Assembly: GCA_023416275.1 (NCBI GenBank)
Contig: JAEZIB010000161.1
Span: 1 to 64,000, forward strand
From: Bacillota bacterium
GTDB taxonomy: Bacteria > Bacillota > Clostridia > Acetivibrionales > DSM-1351
Length of the DNA: 64,000 bases
Direction of reading: 5' to 3'
Translations under genes and position numbers: made by a program
Notes under the pieces: model-generated
What the model was told of the DNA's origin: nothing
The model's database searches: none
Seen by the model: only the letters and a program-made list of their open reading frames with translations
Part shown: piece by piece, positions 51,881 through 60,251 of the stretch
How the letters are laid out: every line of letters begins with the position of its first letter
Numbering within the stretch: position 1 is the first letter of the stretch

Positions 51881-53854
51881 ATGGAGCTTATTCTAACAGC
51901 AAGAAGTAAATCTCAGGAAACTACGGACTATCTCTCATTGGACAAACAGGGTTTAAAAGCATCTATAAAAATTGCAGGAGGAGATGGGAGCCCGAAAAAG
52001 CCCTTTGAAGCACAAATAAAACTTTATAACGAAAATATGTCTAAGTGGTGCGGAGTTATTCATATAGAGCTACCATTTGATAAAATAAACCCTCGCTTTT
52101 TTTTGCCGGCCTTTATGTATGGCAGGAACCGCGGAGAAGCTCCCCAGAAAGTTCCCTGTGAATTTCCAAGGTTGAGAGATGGCAACCCGTCTCGCCCTTC
52201 TTCTGCATGGTGGATGATGAGAGGTGACCGTTTGTCTCATCCAGTTGCATTGGTATATGATTCCGGTAAAATTTTCGGACTTAGTGCAAGTCCGTATTTT
52301 ACATGCAGGGATGGAATAAAGCGACAATGGATTCCTGAAAATGAAGACACCTTCTATCAATATGGGGGATACTCCTGTTCGCTGGCAAAGGGTTCCGTCG
52401 GGTATACACTTGGTTATGAAAATGCACCGCTTATGTTCGTTACTTCTAGCAATGTAAAAGAAAGAGAGCCTCTTTCAGACAATTGTTTTGAATTAGCATC
52501 GGGAGAAGCAGTAGAGTTTTCAATGGATTTATATCAATACGATGCTAAATCGGAGTTGGATATCAATGCTGCAATTCAGGAGGTTTATTACCGATATCAT
52601 CAGAAGCCAAGAAAGGTTAGCGATACCAAGACAGCGGTGGCAGATTTAGCAAAGGCTGTTTATCAGGATGCTTGGCTGCCGGAAGAACTAAGCTATGCTG
52701 GTCAGGTTTTTGAAGATAAGCACGGTGAAGGCTACCGATATAACAAAATAATATCCTTAAGCTGGACAAATGGCATGTCTGTTGCAACACCAATGCTTAT
52801 GTCAGCACTGCGGCTTAAGGATGAGTCTATGCGTGAACAGGCAATTTCCTGTATTACAAATATAATTGAGCATTCTTTAAATCCTGCCTCTGGGTTACCA
52901 TATGATGCATGTAATGACGGGAAATGGAGCATTAACGGCTGGTGGTTTGATGGTGTACCTACACCGGGGCACAGCTCCTATCTATGTGGGCAGGCTCTTT
53001 TTTATATATTGAAAGCTTATGAATATGAAAAGAAGATAAAAAACTGCATACATGATGATTGGATACTATATGTAAATAATGTGCTGAAAAAGATTGTACC
53101 TTCAATAAATCCGGTCGGTGAGTATCCATATATACTGTCTGAAAAAAACGGTATCGGTATTGAGTATGATTCCTTTAGCGGAGCATGGTGCATGGCTGCT
53201 CTTGCGTACTATAGCTGGCTTGCCAAGGACAGAGCACATTTGGATAGTTTAAAGAAGAGCGAAAAACATTATTACGAAGAATATATCTGTCATATGGAAT
53301 GCTACGGTGCGCCGCTTGATACTAATAAGACAGTAGATTCTGAAGGAATATTGGCATATATAAAAGCTGTGAGGTATATTCATGTCATGACAGGTGACAA
53401 GATATATCTGGAACATATGAAGGATGCAATATGCTATGAATTCTCATTTAAGTTCTGTTATAATTCTCCGGTAAAGATACCTCCGCTCAGCAAGCTTAAC
53501 TGGTCAAGCAGTGGTGGCAGTGTGACCTCAGTCTGTAATCCTCATATTCATCCCATGTCCAGCAATATTATCGACGAATTGCTGTACTATATTGAGAACA
53601 GTGATGATGTTTATGTTAAGGATCGTTTGTTGGATATTGTCGGCTGGAGCTGTCAGAACCACAACACGTATGATAGAGAGTATGATTATGGAAAAAAAGG
53701 ATGGATGTCAGAACGATTCTGCTATTCAGAGGGACTTCTAACGGAAACATACAGTGATGGTTCTCCAGCTAGTACCTGGTTTTGTCTTATGCCTTGGGCA
53801 ATTGGGTCCATTTTGGACGGCCTTGCTGGTGATTTTTGGGAGACTAAAGTATAA
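51881..53854 (+). CDS. uncharacterised putative (alpha/alpha)6 glycosidase
   Basis: 657 aa from the ATG at 51881 (GGAG about 12 bases upstream; TTG 51872 is too close to it). There is no signal peptide. An N-terminal beta-rich region of about 220 residues is followed by Trp/Tyr-rich helical repeats: SLSWTNGMSVATPMLMSALR, NGWWFDGVPTPGHSSYLCGQ, YDSFSGAWCMAALAYYSWLA and GWMSERFCYSEGLL. This is the look of six-hairpin glycosidases (compare GH105, GH127, GH154), but I cannot assign a family. It follows a uronate importer, so an intracellular glycosidase acting on acidic oligosaccharides is likely. Confidence 0.6.
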   Translation: MELILTARSKSQETTDYLSLDKQGLKASIKIAGGDGSPKKPFEAQIKLYNENMSKWCGVIHIELPFDKINPRFFLPAFMYGRNRGEAPQKVPCEFPRLRDGNPSRPSSAWWMMRGDRLSHPVALVYDSGKIFGLSASPYFTCRDGIKRQWIPENEDTFYQYGGYSCSLAKGSVGYTLGYENAPLMFVTSSNVKEREPLSDNCFELASGEAVEFSMDLYQYDAKSELDINAAIQEVYYRYHQKPRKVSDTKTAVADLAKAVYQDAWLPEELSYAGQVFEDKHGEGYRYNKIISLSWTNGMSVATPMLMSALRLKDESMREQAISCITNIIEHSLNPASGLPYDACNDGKWSINGWWFDGVPTPGHSSYLCGQALFYILKAYEYEKKIKNCIHDDWILYVNNVLKKIVPSINPVGEYPYILSEKNGIGIEYDSFSGAWCMAALAYYSWLAKDRAHLDSLKKSEKHYYEEYICHMECYGAPLDTNKTVDSEGILAYIKAVRYIHVMTGDKIYLEHMKDAICYEFSFKFCYNSPVKIPPLSKLNWSSSGGSVTSVCNPHIHPMSSNIIDELLYYIENSDDVYVKDRLLDIVGWSCQNHNTYDREYDYGKKGWMSERFCYSEGLLTETYSDGSPASTWFCLMPWAIGSILDGLAGDFWETKV

Positions 53855-53992
53855 AATTTGTATTAGATAACACAAGTATTTCAATATAAAGTTAGGGCAA
53901 GTATGTAACAATAAAAGATTCATTGAAAATGCTATATTCAGTATAATAGGTTGTGTGCGGACCTCAATTAAGCTAGAAGCCCGCATATGACC

Positions 53993-56023
53993 TTAAACTT
54001 TTTTCACAGATAAAAATATCTCTGATAAGCTTTCTACATCAGTAACAGGGGGCATACATGAAAAATTCTGACAGATATATGCTGCAGCTTTACCGGTGCC
54101 ACCATATTCGGAGGCATATGGGGCAATTTTAATTAGCTCAGGGGTTATTTGTGATATGGATACTGAAAATGGATGGTATAAGCTATTATAGGTCTTAACC
54201 ATGCTATCACAGTCAGAACCCGCAAATACAACCTCTGACGCTTCATCTGTTGTTGCATACAGATACCCACATAACATATAGCTATGTCCGATTGGTACTG
54301 CTTCAATATCTGGACTAAAATACTCTATTATTGATTTGGCTTCTTTTTCGAACTCAGGTTGCCCCGTAATTCTTGCTATACGCAGCAGATTCATCACAGC
54401 TACTGAATTACCCGAAGGAATAGCACCATCATAACACTCTTTAGGGCGTGTAATGAGTTTTTCAGAGTCGTGTCCATATTGGAATAAACCAGATTCTTTA
54501 TTATCCTTAAATAGTTCCAGCATCCCTTTATTAAATTCTAATGCCTTTTCTAGATAAATAGGTTTATATGTTGCTTCGTATAGTTCCAGCAATCCCCAAA
54601 CAAAGAAGGCGTAATCTTCTAAATATGCTAAAATAGCTGCTTCACCATCTCTAAAGCGTGCTAGTAATCTACCATCACTTCTAACAAGCTTTTGAAGTAT
54701 GAATTCTGCACATTTCTCGGCAGAACTAATATATTTTTCTTCACCTAGAGTTTTGCCACAAAAAGACATGGCGGCAAGCATCAGACCATTCCAGGAAGTA
54801 AGGATTTTGTCATCTTTATACGGATGTATACGCTTTTCCCTATATTCAAAAAGCTTTTTTTGGCATGACTCTGAAAATGTTTTGTTAGCTTCAGATAAGG
54901 TTCCAGTTGTAATTAGATTGGGAATATTCTCGCCTTCAAAGTTGCCTTTAGTGGTAATATCATATAGATTGCAATACTCATTACCGTCCTTTTCACCAAG
55001 AACATTTATAATTTCTTGCATAGACCATACATAGAACTTACCTTCTACGCCTTCTGAATCAGCATCTTCAGCTGAGTAGAAACCACCCTCGCCAGATGTC
55101 ATATCCCTTAAAATATATTCTAGAATTTGATGTGCAGTTTCAGAGTAACTGCTATTACCTGTGGCAAGGTATGCTTCGGCAAATGAGATAGCCAGTAATG
55201 AATTGTCGTACAGCATTTTTTCAAAATGGGGTACAAGCCACTTTCTATCAGTCGAGTATCTACTGAAGCCAAATCCTACATGATCAAAAATACCGCCATT
55301 TTTCATAGCATTTAAAGTTTTTTCCACCATTTCAAGAGCAAATGGCTCTTTTTGAGAATACCAGTAGCGCAGCAGAAAAAGTAAATTGTGTGGGGTAGGA
55401 AATTTAGGTGCGTTGCTGAAGCCTCCATAATTACTGTCAAAGCTGTGTTTTAGCTGTGAAAAGGCATGGTGAATTGTATTCATGGTAAGGGTTGTAGCTT
55501 CAGGCCTTCTGTCAGCTTTTTGAACTGCTATTATTTCTTTAGATGCATCTAAAAGTGTCTTTCTATTATTTTCCCAAATATCATTAATAGTTTTTAGCAA
55601 ACTAATTAACCCCATCATGTTCATGCTGTCATCCTTGGGAAAGTATGTTCCAGCATAGAAGGGATGTTTATCAGGAGTAAGAAAAACTGTTAATGGCCAT
55701 CCTCCATGACCTGTTAATAGCTGGCATACAGACATATATATGCTGTCGATATCAGGGCGCTCCTCCCTGTCCACCTTTATGCATATAAAATCCCTATTTA
55801 GTACTCTGGCAACATCCTCATCCTCAAAGGATTCACGCTCCATTACGTGACACCAGTGACAAGTGCTATATCCAATACTTAGGAATATTGGCTTATCCTC
55901 GCTCGCAGCTCTTGCAAATGCTTCTGCTCCCCAAGGATACCAGTCAACTGGGTTGTGGGCGTGTTGGAGGAGGTAAGGAGATTTTTCTTGAATTAGTTTG
56001 TTTGTGTTTTTGTGTTCAGTGAT
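53993..56023 (-). CDS. YyaL/DUF255 thioredoxin-domain protein, no normal start codon
   Basis: About 670 residues. The full N-terminus is present: SPYLLQHAHNPVDWYPWGAE, then FLSIGYSTCHWCHVMERESF, the thioredoxin-like domain with CxxC, then a long (alpha/alpha)6 six-hairpin region (WLVPHFEKMLYDNSLLAISF, FYSAEDADSEG). The first in-frame ATG (55843) lies after the CxxC and cannot be the true start. Upstream, the frame stays open to a TGA at 56030-56032 without ATG, GTG or TTG. An ATG with AAAGGA at 56030 is in another frame and stops after four codons. Either a one-base frameshift near the start or a rare ATC/ATT start is implied. The molecular function of the family is unknown. Confidence 0.8.
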   Translation of the reverse strand: MTEHKNTNKLIQEKSPYLLQHAHNPVDWYPWGAEAFARAASEDKPIFLSIGYSTCHWCHVMERESFEDEDVARVLNRDFICIKVDREERPDIDSIYMSVCQLLTGHGGWPLTVFLTPDKHPFYAGTYFPKDDSMNMMGLISLLKTINDIWENNRKTLLDASKEIIAVQKADRRPEATTLTMNTIHHAFSQLKHSFDSNYGGFSNAPKFPTPHNLLFLLRYWYSQKEPFALEMVEKTLNAMKNGGIFDHVGFGFSRYSTDRKWLVPHFEKMLYDNSLLAISFAEAYLATGNSSYSETAHQILEYILRDMTSGEGGFYSAEDADSEGVEGKFYVWSMQEIINVLGEKDGNEYCNLYDITTKGNFEGENIPNLITTGTLSEANKTFSESCQKKLFEYREKRIHPYKDDKILTSWNGLMLAAMSFCGKTLGEEKYISSAEKCAEFILQKLVRSDGRLLARFRDGEAAILAYLEDYAFFVWGLLELYEATYKPIYLEKALEFNKGMLELFKDNKESGLFQYGHDSEKLITRPKECYDGAIPSGNSVAVMNLLRIARITGQPEFEKEAKSIIEYFSPDIEAVPIGHSYMLCGYLYATTDEASEVVFAGSDCDSMVKTYNSLYHPFSVSISQITPELIKIAPYASEYGGTGKAAAYICQNFSCMPPVTDVESLSEIFLSVKKV

Positions 56024-56041
56024 AAGGCATCACATCCTTTC

Positions 56042-56057
56042 AAATCAAATTTGATTT
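56042..56057. promoter_or_regulatory. 16-bp perfect palindrome, possible operator
   Basis: AAATCAAATTTGATTT lies between a TATACT-like -10 and the ribosome site of the YyaL-like gene on the minus strand. The position suits a repressor site. Confidence 0.45.
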
Positions 56058-56085
56058 AGTATACCCAAGTTTTTGAAAAATAAAG

Positions 56086-56112
56086 AAACCCCACAGAAAT
56101 AAGTGAGGTTTA
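56086..56112 (-). terminator. rho-independent terminator of HNH gene
   Basis: On the minus strand AAACCTCAC pairs with GTGGGGTTT (one wobble) and is followed by CTTTATTTTTC. It lies 49 bases after the stop of the gene at 56161. Confidence 0.75.
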
Positions 56113-56160
56113 GGATTAAAAATTTGTTTGCTTTCAATATGTAGAAAATACTTATACCAT

Positions 56161-56838
56161 TCACTCACTAAGATTAAAACTTGGCAAATCTATGTTTTTA
56201 AGCATAGATAAATCTAGCTCCCAAGCCATTTCGCTTTTAATCTCCCATAGCCTGAATCTATTAGCAATATGTTCAGATGCTCTTTTGGCATCCCATTTGT
56301 TAACCTCCATTAAATGTGCCCTTGCTTCTTCAACTTGCCCTTGAATTTGAGCTAATCCAAAATGTATAACTTGGTGACATTTAGTGCAAACGCAAATAAA
56401 TCGGACTAGCTTTTGTGATTTGGCATCTTTGTCATATAAAAATCTTTCGTGACATTCCAAATAATTGTTTTCAGAAAAATTCGGACTTGTTTTACATATT
56501 TCACATTTATATCCAGTGCGTATTTTACACATTTCTTTTATGCGTTCCCAATCAACGGCATCAACATATTCTCTAACATTTGTATACCAACTTGAGGACG
56601 GAATTAAGTCCACATAAAGATGGTTTTTGCCGAATAATCTATCTTCGCCATCGATTACATGGTTTAATGGTAGTCTATGCCAGCGACTAAAATCTTGAAT
56701 ATTACTAGTAGAAGGAACTGAATAGTAGCAATTTTTTAGTTTTATAGCACCTAATTTTTCAACAGTCTCTCGTTCATCAAATGGAACTATTATTTTTGAG
56801 ATAGCAAACCACCTCTTTTGAACAAATATAGTGAGCAT
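56161..56838 (-). CDS. DUF5710-HNH nuclease-like protein
   Basis: Up to 225 aa. Residues about 15-55 (IIVPFDERETVEKLGAIKLK then YYSVPSTSNI) match the small DUF5710 domain found in mobile-element proteins. Residues about 105-160 have CEIC...ECHERF...CTKCHQVIHFG, a zinc-bound HNH-type nuclease fold. The start is uncertain: ATG 56838 has no ribosome site, while AGAGGTGG sits just before an in-frame ATC at about 56796. It may be a nicking or restriction-like enzyme; the partner is unknown. Confidence 0.65.
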   Translation of the reverse strand: MLTIFVQKRWFAISKIIVPFDERETVEKLGAIKLKNCYYSVPSTSNIQDFSRWHRLPLNHVIDGEDRLFGKNHLYVDLIPSSSWYTNVREYVDAVDWERIKEMCKIRTGYKCEICKTSPNFSENNYLECHERFLYDKDAKSQKLVRFICVCTKCHQVIHFGLAQIQGQVEEARAHLMEVNKWDAKRASEHIANRFRLWEIKSEMAWELDLSMLKNIDLPSFNLSE

Positions 56839-56861
56839 TATATAAGTACTATATATTTAAA

Positions 56862-57060
56862 TCATATACCAGTTCCTCCGTTGCAACAACTACAACGAAC
56901 CCACTTATCTCCATCACAAATTGGGCAAAGCTCGCCACCATATCCTATACATGGTGACAACCATCATCACCAATGTACCACTACCGCAAAAGCTCTGCAT
57001 GTAATTATGCCATAATGGCAATTATTGCATCTAACCGTACCCTCACTGCCACAAATTCGG
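56862..57060 (-). pseudogene. broken zinc-ribbon (DnaJ-like CxxC) gene
   Basis: On the minus strand one frame reads CGSEGTVRCNNCHYGIITCR and then fails; a second frame continues GYGGELCPICDGDKWVRCSC and NGGTGI to a stop at 56862-56864. CxxC...GxG repeats like these occur in DnaJ-type zinc fingers. The frame change in the middle makes it a remnant or a frameshifted small gene. 57061-57230 holds nothing else I can name. Confidence 0.45.
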
Positions 57061-57230
57061 TAAACAGAAAAGAGTATCTGTGATTATATAATTGTAAATA
57101 TTAATAATAACCATGTTATACATAAAAGGCTCATTTTTTCTATCTAGTATTTCTTTTAAAATTGCATCTTGTGAAACAAATATATATCAATCATTTGTTC
57201 TGATTTTATACTTAATTATTATCTGAATCC

Positions 57231-57818
57231 TTATGATAAGAAGTTGCCTATTTCATATAATAATATATTTATAAAAATAAATACAATAGCTACTCCTAAA
57301 CAAATAAAAAAGTTTCCTTTTTTTGAAACAATGTTCTTTTTGTAGTTGATATAGACTTGAGTTTCATTCAGAAATAAAAGGACTATAATTGCAATAGCAG
57401 AAATATATAAACTATTTAAAATTGAGTCAAATTCACTTAAAGAAAGTGTATCTCCATCAATTCCTATTAAGAAAAATCTAGTATATAGACCAAGTAAGAA
57501 ACTAAGAATTTTTTGTATTGCTAAATATAAAAAGAAGGAAACACTTAACCGCCATGACCAGCTTTTCCAGCTTAGGATACCAATTCCTGCAAAAGCATTA
57601 ATTAAGATTAAAATAATTGAAATTCCTATTGATATATAAGTCATCGTATTTACTACGATTTTTTTAATTATTTCATCATCAATAAGTAAACTATTTCTTA
57701 TAATAATGGCTTGTTGAACAAGATAGAAAATAGCAACAATAAAATGTGTTATTGCTAAAAACTTATTTGCTAATTTTGTATATCTTGGAATATTAATTAA
57801 GTTGTGAATATTATCCAT
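57231..57818 (-). CDS. multi-pass membrane protein, unknown
   Basis: 195 aa with about four to five hydrophobic helices (residues about 20-45, 60-90, 95-115, 135-155 and 170-190). AAGGAG precedes the ATG. I recognise no family. It stands alone between the HNH region and a toxin-antitoxin pair. Confidence 0.6.
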   Translation of the reverse strand: MDNIHNLINIPRYTKLANKFLAITHFIVAIFYLVQQAIIIRNSLLIDDEIIKKIVVNTMTYISIGISIILILINAFAGIGILSWKSWSWRLSVSFFLYLAIQKILSFLLGLYTRFFLIGIDGDTLSLSEFDSILNSLYISAIAIIVLLFLNETQVYINYKKNIVSKKGNFFICLGVAIVFIFINILLYEIGNFLS

Positions 57819-58173
57819 TTAATTACTTCTCCTTATGTTTTCCAGAGTTACGCTTCATTTATTTTTATATGACTATATCTTTCATTATTCAAACCAATTT
57901 AATTTAAGCCTTTAATAAGATTTTTGTTTATGTATCTTTTCAAATAGTTATGTCATAGAAGTTATAAAACTCCAAAAATTGTTAGAAGATTTGCTAGAAA
58001 ACTTTGAATGTTTTATATTCATTAAGGAGAAAGCATTGTGTTGTATTACCACCATTAGGATCATTAATAAAATATTAACAAACTATTATATATATATCAA
58101 GAGTTGAATTACCACATCTACCAACATATCAGATTTTATTTATAAAATATATTGTAGAATTTTATATACCATA

Positions 58174-58202
58174 TTGTATAGAATTTAATATCAGCATATA
58201 AT
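58174..58202 (+). promoter_or_regulatory. promoter of toxin-antitoxin operon
   Basis: TTGTAT (58174-58179), 17-base spacer, TATAAT (58197-58202). It overlaps TATA-rich short inverted repeats (TATATACCATATTGTATA) that could bind the antitoxin. The rest of the gap 57819-58233 shows no gene. Confidence 0.65.
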
Positions 58203-58233
58203 AGAAGTATAAGAATATTTAAGGAGAATAATT

Positions 58234-58563
58234 ATGCTTATACAGGATAGATTTATTTCAACGTCAGAGTTGCAGCAAAATGTTGCTAAAACAATTGATA
58301 AAGCAAAGAAAGAAGACATTATAATAATAAGAAATAATAAACTTGAGGCTGCAATTATAAGTATAGAAAAGTATAACCAGTTTTTAGAATATATTGAATG
58401 GAAAAAAATTAGCGATGCTTTGGATAACATGCCTATAGAATATGTTTCGGAGGAAGATGTTATGCATCATATGAGTATTTTATCACAAGCAAAACCAGAA
58501 AAACGGTTTACTGCTGAGGATATTGAAAAGGTTGCGGAAAGCGAAAGTGACTATAATGTATAA
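58234..58563 (+). CDS. Phd/YefM-like antitoxin
   Basis: 109 aa. The N-terminal DNA-binding fold FISTSELQQNVAKTIDKAKK, followed by IIIRNNKLEAAIISIEKYNQ, is typical of Phd/YefM antitoxins. The acidic C-terminal tail (PEKRFTAEDIEKVAESESDY) would wrap the toxin. It overlaps the toxin gene by 8 bases. AAGGAG precedes the ATG. Confidence 0.88.
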   Translation: MLIQDRFISTSELQQNVAKTIDKAKKEDIIIIRNNKLEAAIISIEKYNQFLEYIEWKKISDALDNMPIEYVSEEDVMHHMSILSQAKPEKRFTAEDIEKVAESESDYNV

Positions 58564-58843
58564 AGTAACATATTCAAAAGCAGTTGCTAAAACAATTATA
58601 AAATATGATAGGCCTACAAGATATAGGATATATAGTGCATTAAACAACCTTCCTAATGGGGATGTTAAACGTATGCAAGGTGATGATAATCCTCCATATT
58701 TCAGGCTTAGAATTGGAGATATGAGAGTGTTATTTATTAAGGATGACGTTAGGGCCGAAATATTTGTTTTTGATATTGATTCCAGAGGAGATATTTACAA
58801 GAAAAATTGCTTGCACGAAGAAAAAAATACGTATAGTGCATAG
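58556..58843 (+). CDS. RelE/ParE-family toxin
   Basis: 95 aa from the ATG at 58556; an earlier in-frame ATG at 58523 lies inside the antitoxin and is less likely. YSKAVAKTIIKYDRPTRYRI, then NPPYFRLRIGDMRVLFIKDD and VFDIDSRGDIYK are RelE-type blocks with the conserved Arg residues. It is probably a ribosome-dependent mRNA endonuclease neutralised by the upstream antitoxin. Confidence 0.88.
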   Translation: MYKVTYSKAVAKTIIKYDRPTRYRIYSALNNLPNGDVKRMQGDDNPPYFRLRIGDMRVLFIKDDVRAEIFVFDIDSRGDIYKKNCLHEEKNTYSA

Positions 58844-58854
58844 CTAGGAGTTTT

Positions 58855-58890
58855 AGCAGGGTAAATAACCTTGCTTTTATTTTGTCTTTT
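58855..58890 (+). terminator. terminator of toxin-antitoxin operon
   Basis: AGCAGGGT pairs with ACCTTGCT (one wobble) over an AAATA loop, then TTTATTTTGTCTTTTTTT. Confidence 0.75.
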
Positions 58891-59040
58891 TTTATCAGTG
58901 TATTTAATAAGCATGACACCATCCCCAAAACCACAAAATATTGCACTTTTATAACAAAAATACTTACTATATATTATTTCCCATATATGGTATCATATAT
59001 TAAACGTTTACAAATGCAAAATTCGCGGGGGAATTAGTTT

Positions 59041-60237
59041 ATGATTATAAGTCTATTAAATTCAAGAAAAAACCTTACATATTATAGAAAAAAGCTTTTT
59101 AAAGTGTTTGTATTTTCACTAATATTTTCTATGATTTCCTTGGCAGGATGTTCTTTAGTGCCAAAGGAGGAAGAGGTACTTGCACCTATATTAAAGGAAC
59201 CACCAAAAGTAGTGTATAACACAATAGAAATTAAACCCTCCACCTTTGAAAAAAAACTTGAGACAACAGGAACTTTGATTTCTACTTATCAGAAGGAATT
59301 AAGTTTTTTAAATTCTAGCGGTAGACTTAAAAGCATAAATGTAAATGTAGGTGACAATGTTAAAAAAGGCGATCTTTTAGCGGAACTTCTAGCAGCAGAT
59401 TTAGATACGCAGATAAAGGAGCAGGAGCTTCTTTTAAATCAAGCTAAATTAGAATTAGAAACTATAAAATTAAATGTTCAGAAGGATAACAACATATTAA
59501 AAAAACAGCTAGATAGTTTAAAACAGAAACTAGATAAAATGAAAACTATATCTGATGCATATTCTAAAGAAGAAATTAAAGACTTACAAGATCAAATTGA
59601 AGAAAAGGAAATTACATATAAGGATTCAGTATCTATTCAAAAAAACAATATTAAAGCGCAAGAAAATTCCATCAAGTTATGTCAGCTAAAGCTTGATACT
59701 CTTAGACAAAGTCTAGAAAATAGCAGAATTATTGCTCCTATTGATGGTGTTGTAAATTATATAACAGATATACAGGAAGGAAGCAATATTGACGCATTTA
59801 CAACGGTGGTTTGTCTTGCCGATCCTAAAGCCCTTCAAGTATCAAGTACAGTTGGTACAGTAAGTCCATTTCTCCTTGGAATGAAAGTAAATGTAAAATT
59901 GAAAAATCTTGAGACAGAAGGCGAAGTTGTGATGACTCCTGCTGATGCACCTTTAGATGCTAATGAATTCACGAAATCTACAATTCGTGTAAAATTGGAC
60001 AAGCTTACTCCTGATATTGTACTCGGAGATTATGCTCAAATTACTTTCTATCAAATGAAAAAGGAGAATGTCATTGTTATAGATACTAATTTAATTCGTA
60101 TTGCAGGAGATAGAAAGTTTGTGAATGTTCTAGAAGATGGTGTAAGAAAAGAAAGAGACATTGAAATTGGTGCTCAAAACCAAACTCAAACATTAGTTGA
60201 CAAAGGCCTCTCAGTCGGTGACCTATTAATTAAATAG
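59041..60237 (+). CDS. MacA-like membrane fusion lipoprotein
   Basis: 398 aa. N-terminal lipoprotein signal ending SLAGC (Cys about 37). Lipoyl half NVGDNVKKGDLLAELLAADL, coiled coil about 125-225, second half APIDGVVNYITDIQEGSNID, and a C-terminal barrel. It is the adaptor of an export system with the permease and ATPases that follow. The ribosome site is GGGGG. Confidence 0.88.
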   Translation: MIISLLNSRKNLTYYRKKLFKVFVFSLIFSMISLAGCSLVPKEEEVLAPILKEPPKVVYNTIEIKPSTFEKKLETTGTLISTYQKELSFLNSSGRLKSINVNVGDNVKKGDLLAELLAADLDTQIKEQELLLNQAKLELETIKLNVQKDNNILKKQLDSLKQKLDKMKTISDAYSKEEIKDLQDQIEEKEITYKDSVSIQKNNIKAQENSIKLCQLKLDTLRQSLENSRIIAPIDGVVNYITDIQEGSNIDAFTTVVCLADPKALQVSSTVGTVSPFLLGMKVNVKLKNLETEGEVVMTPADAPLDANEFTKSTIRVKLDKLTPDIVLGDYAQITFYQMKKENVIVIDTNLIRIAGDRKFVNVLEDGVRKERDIEIGAQNQTQTLVDKGLSVGDLLIK

Positions 60238-60251
60238 TAAGGGGTGTAATA

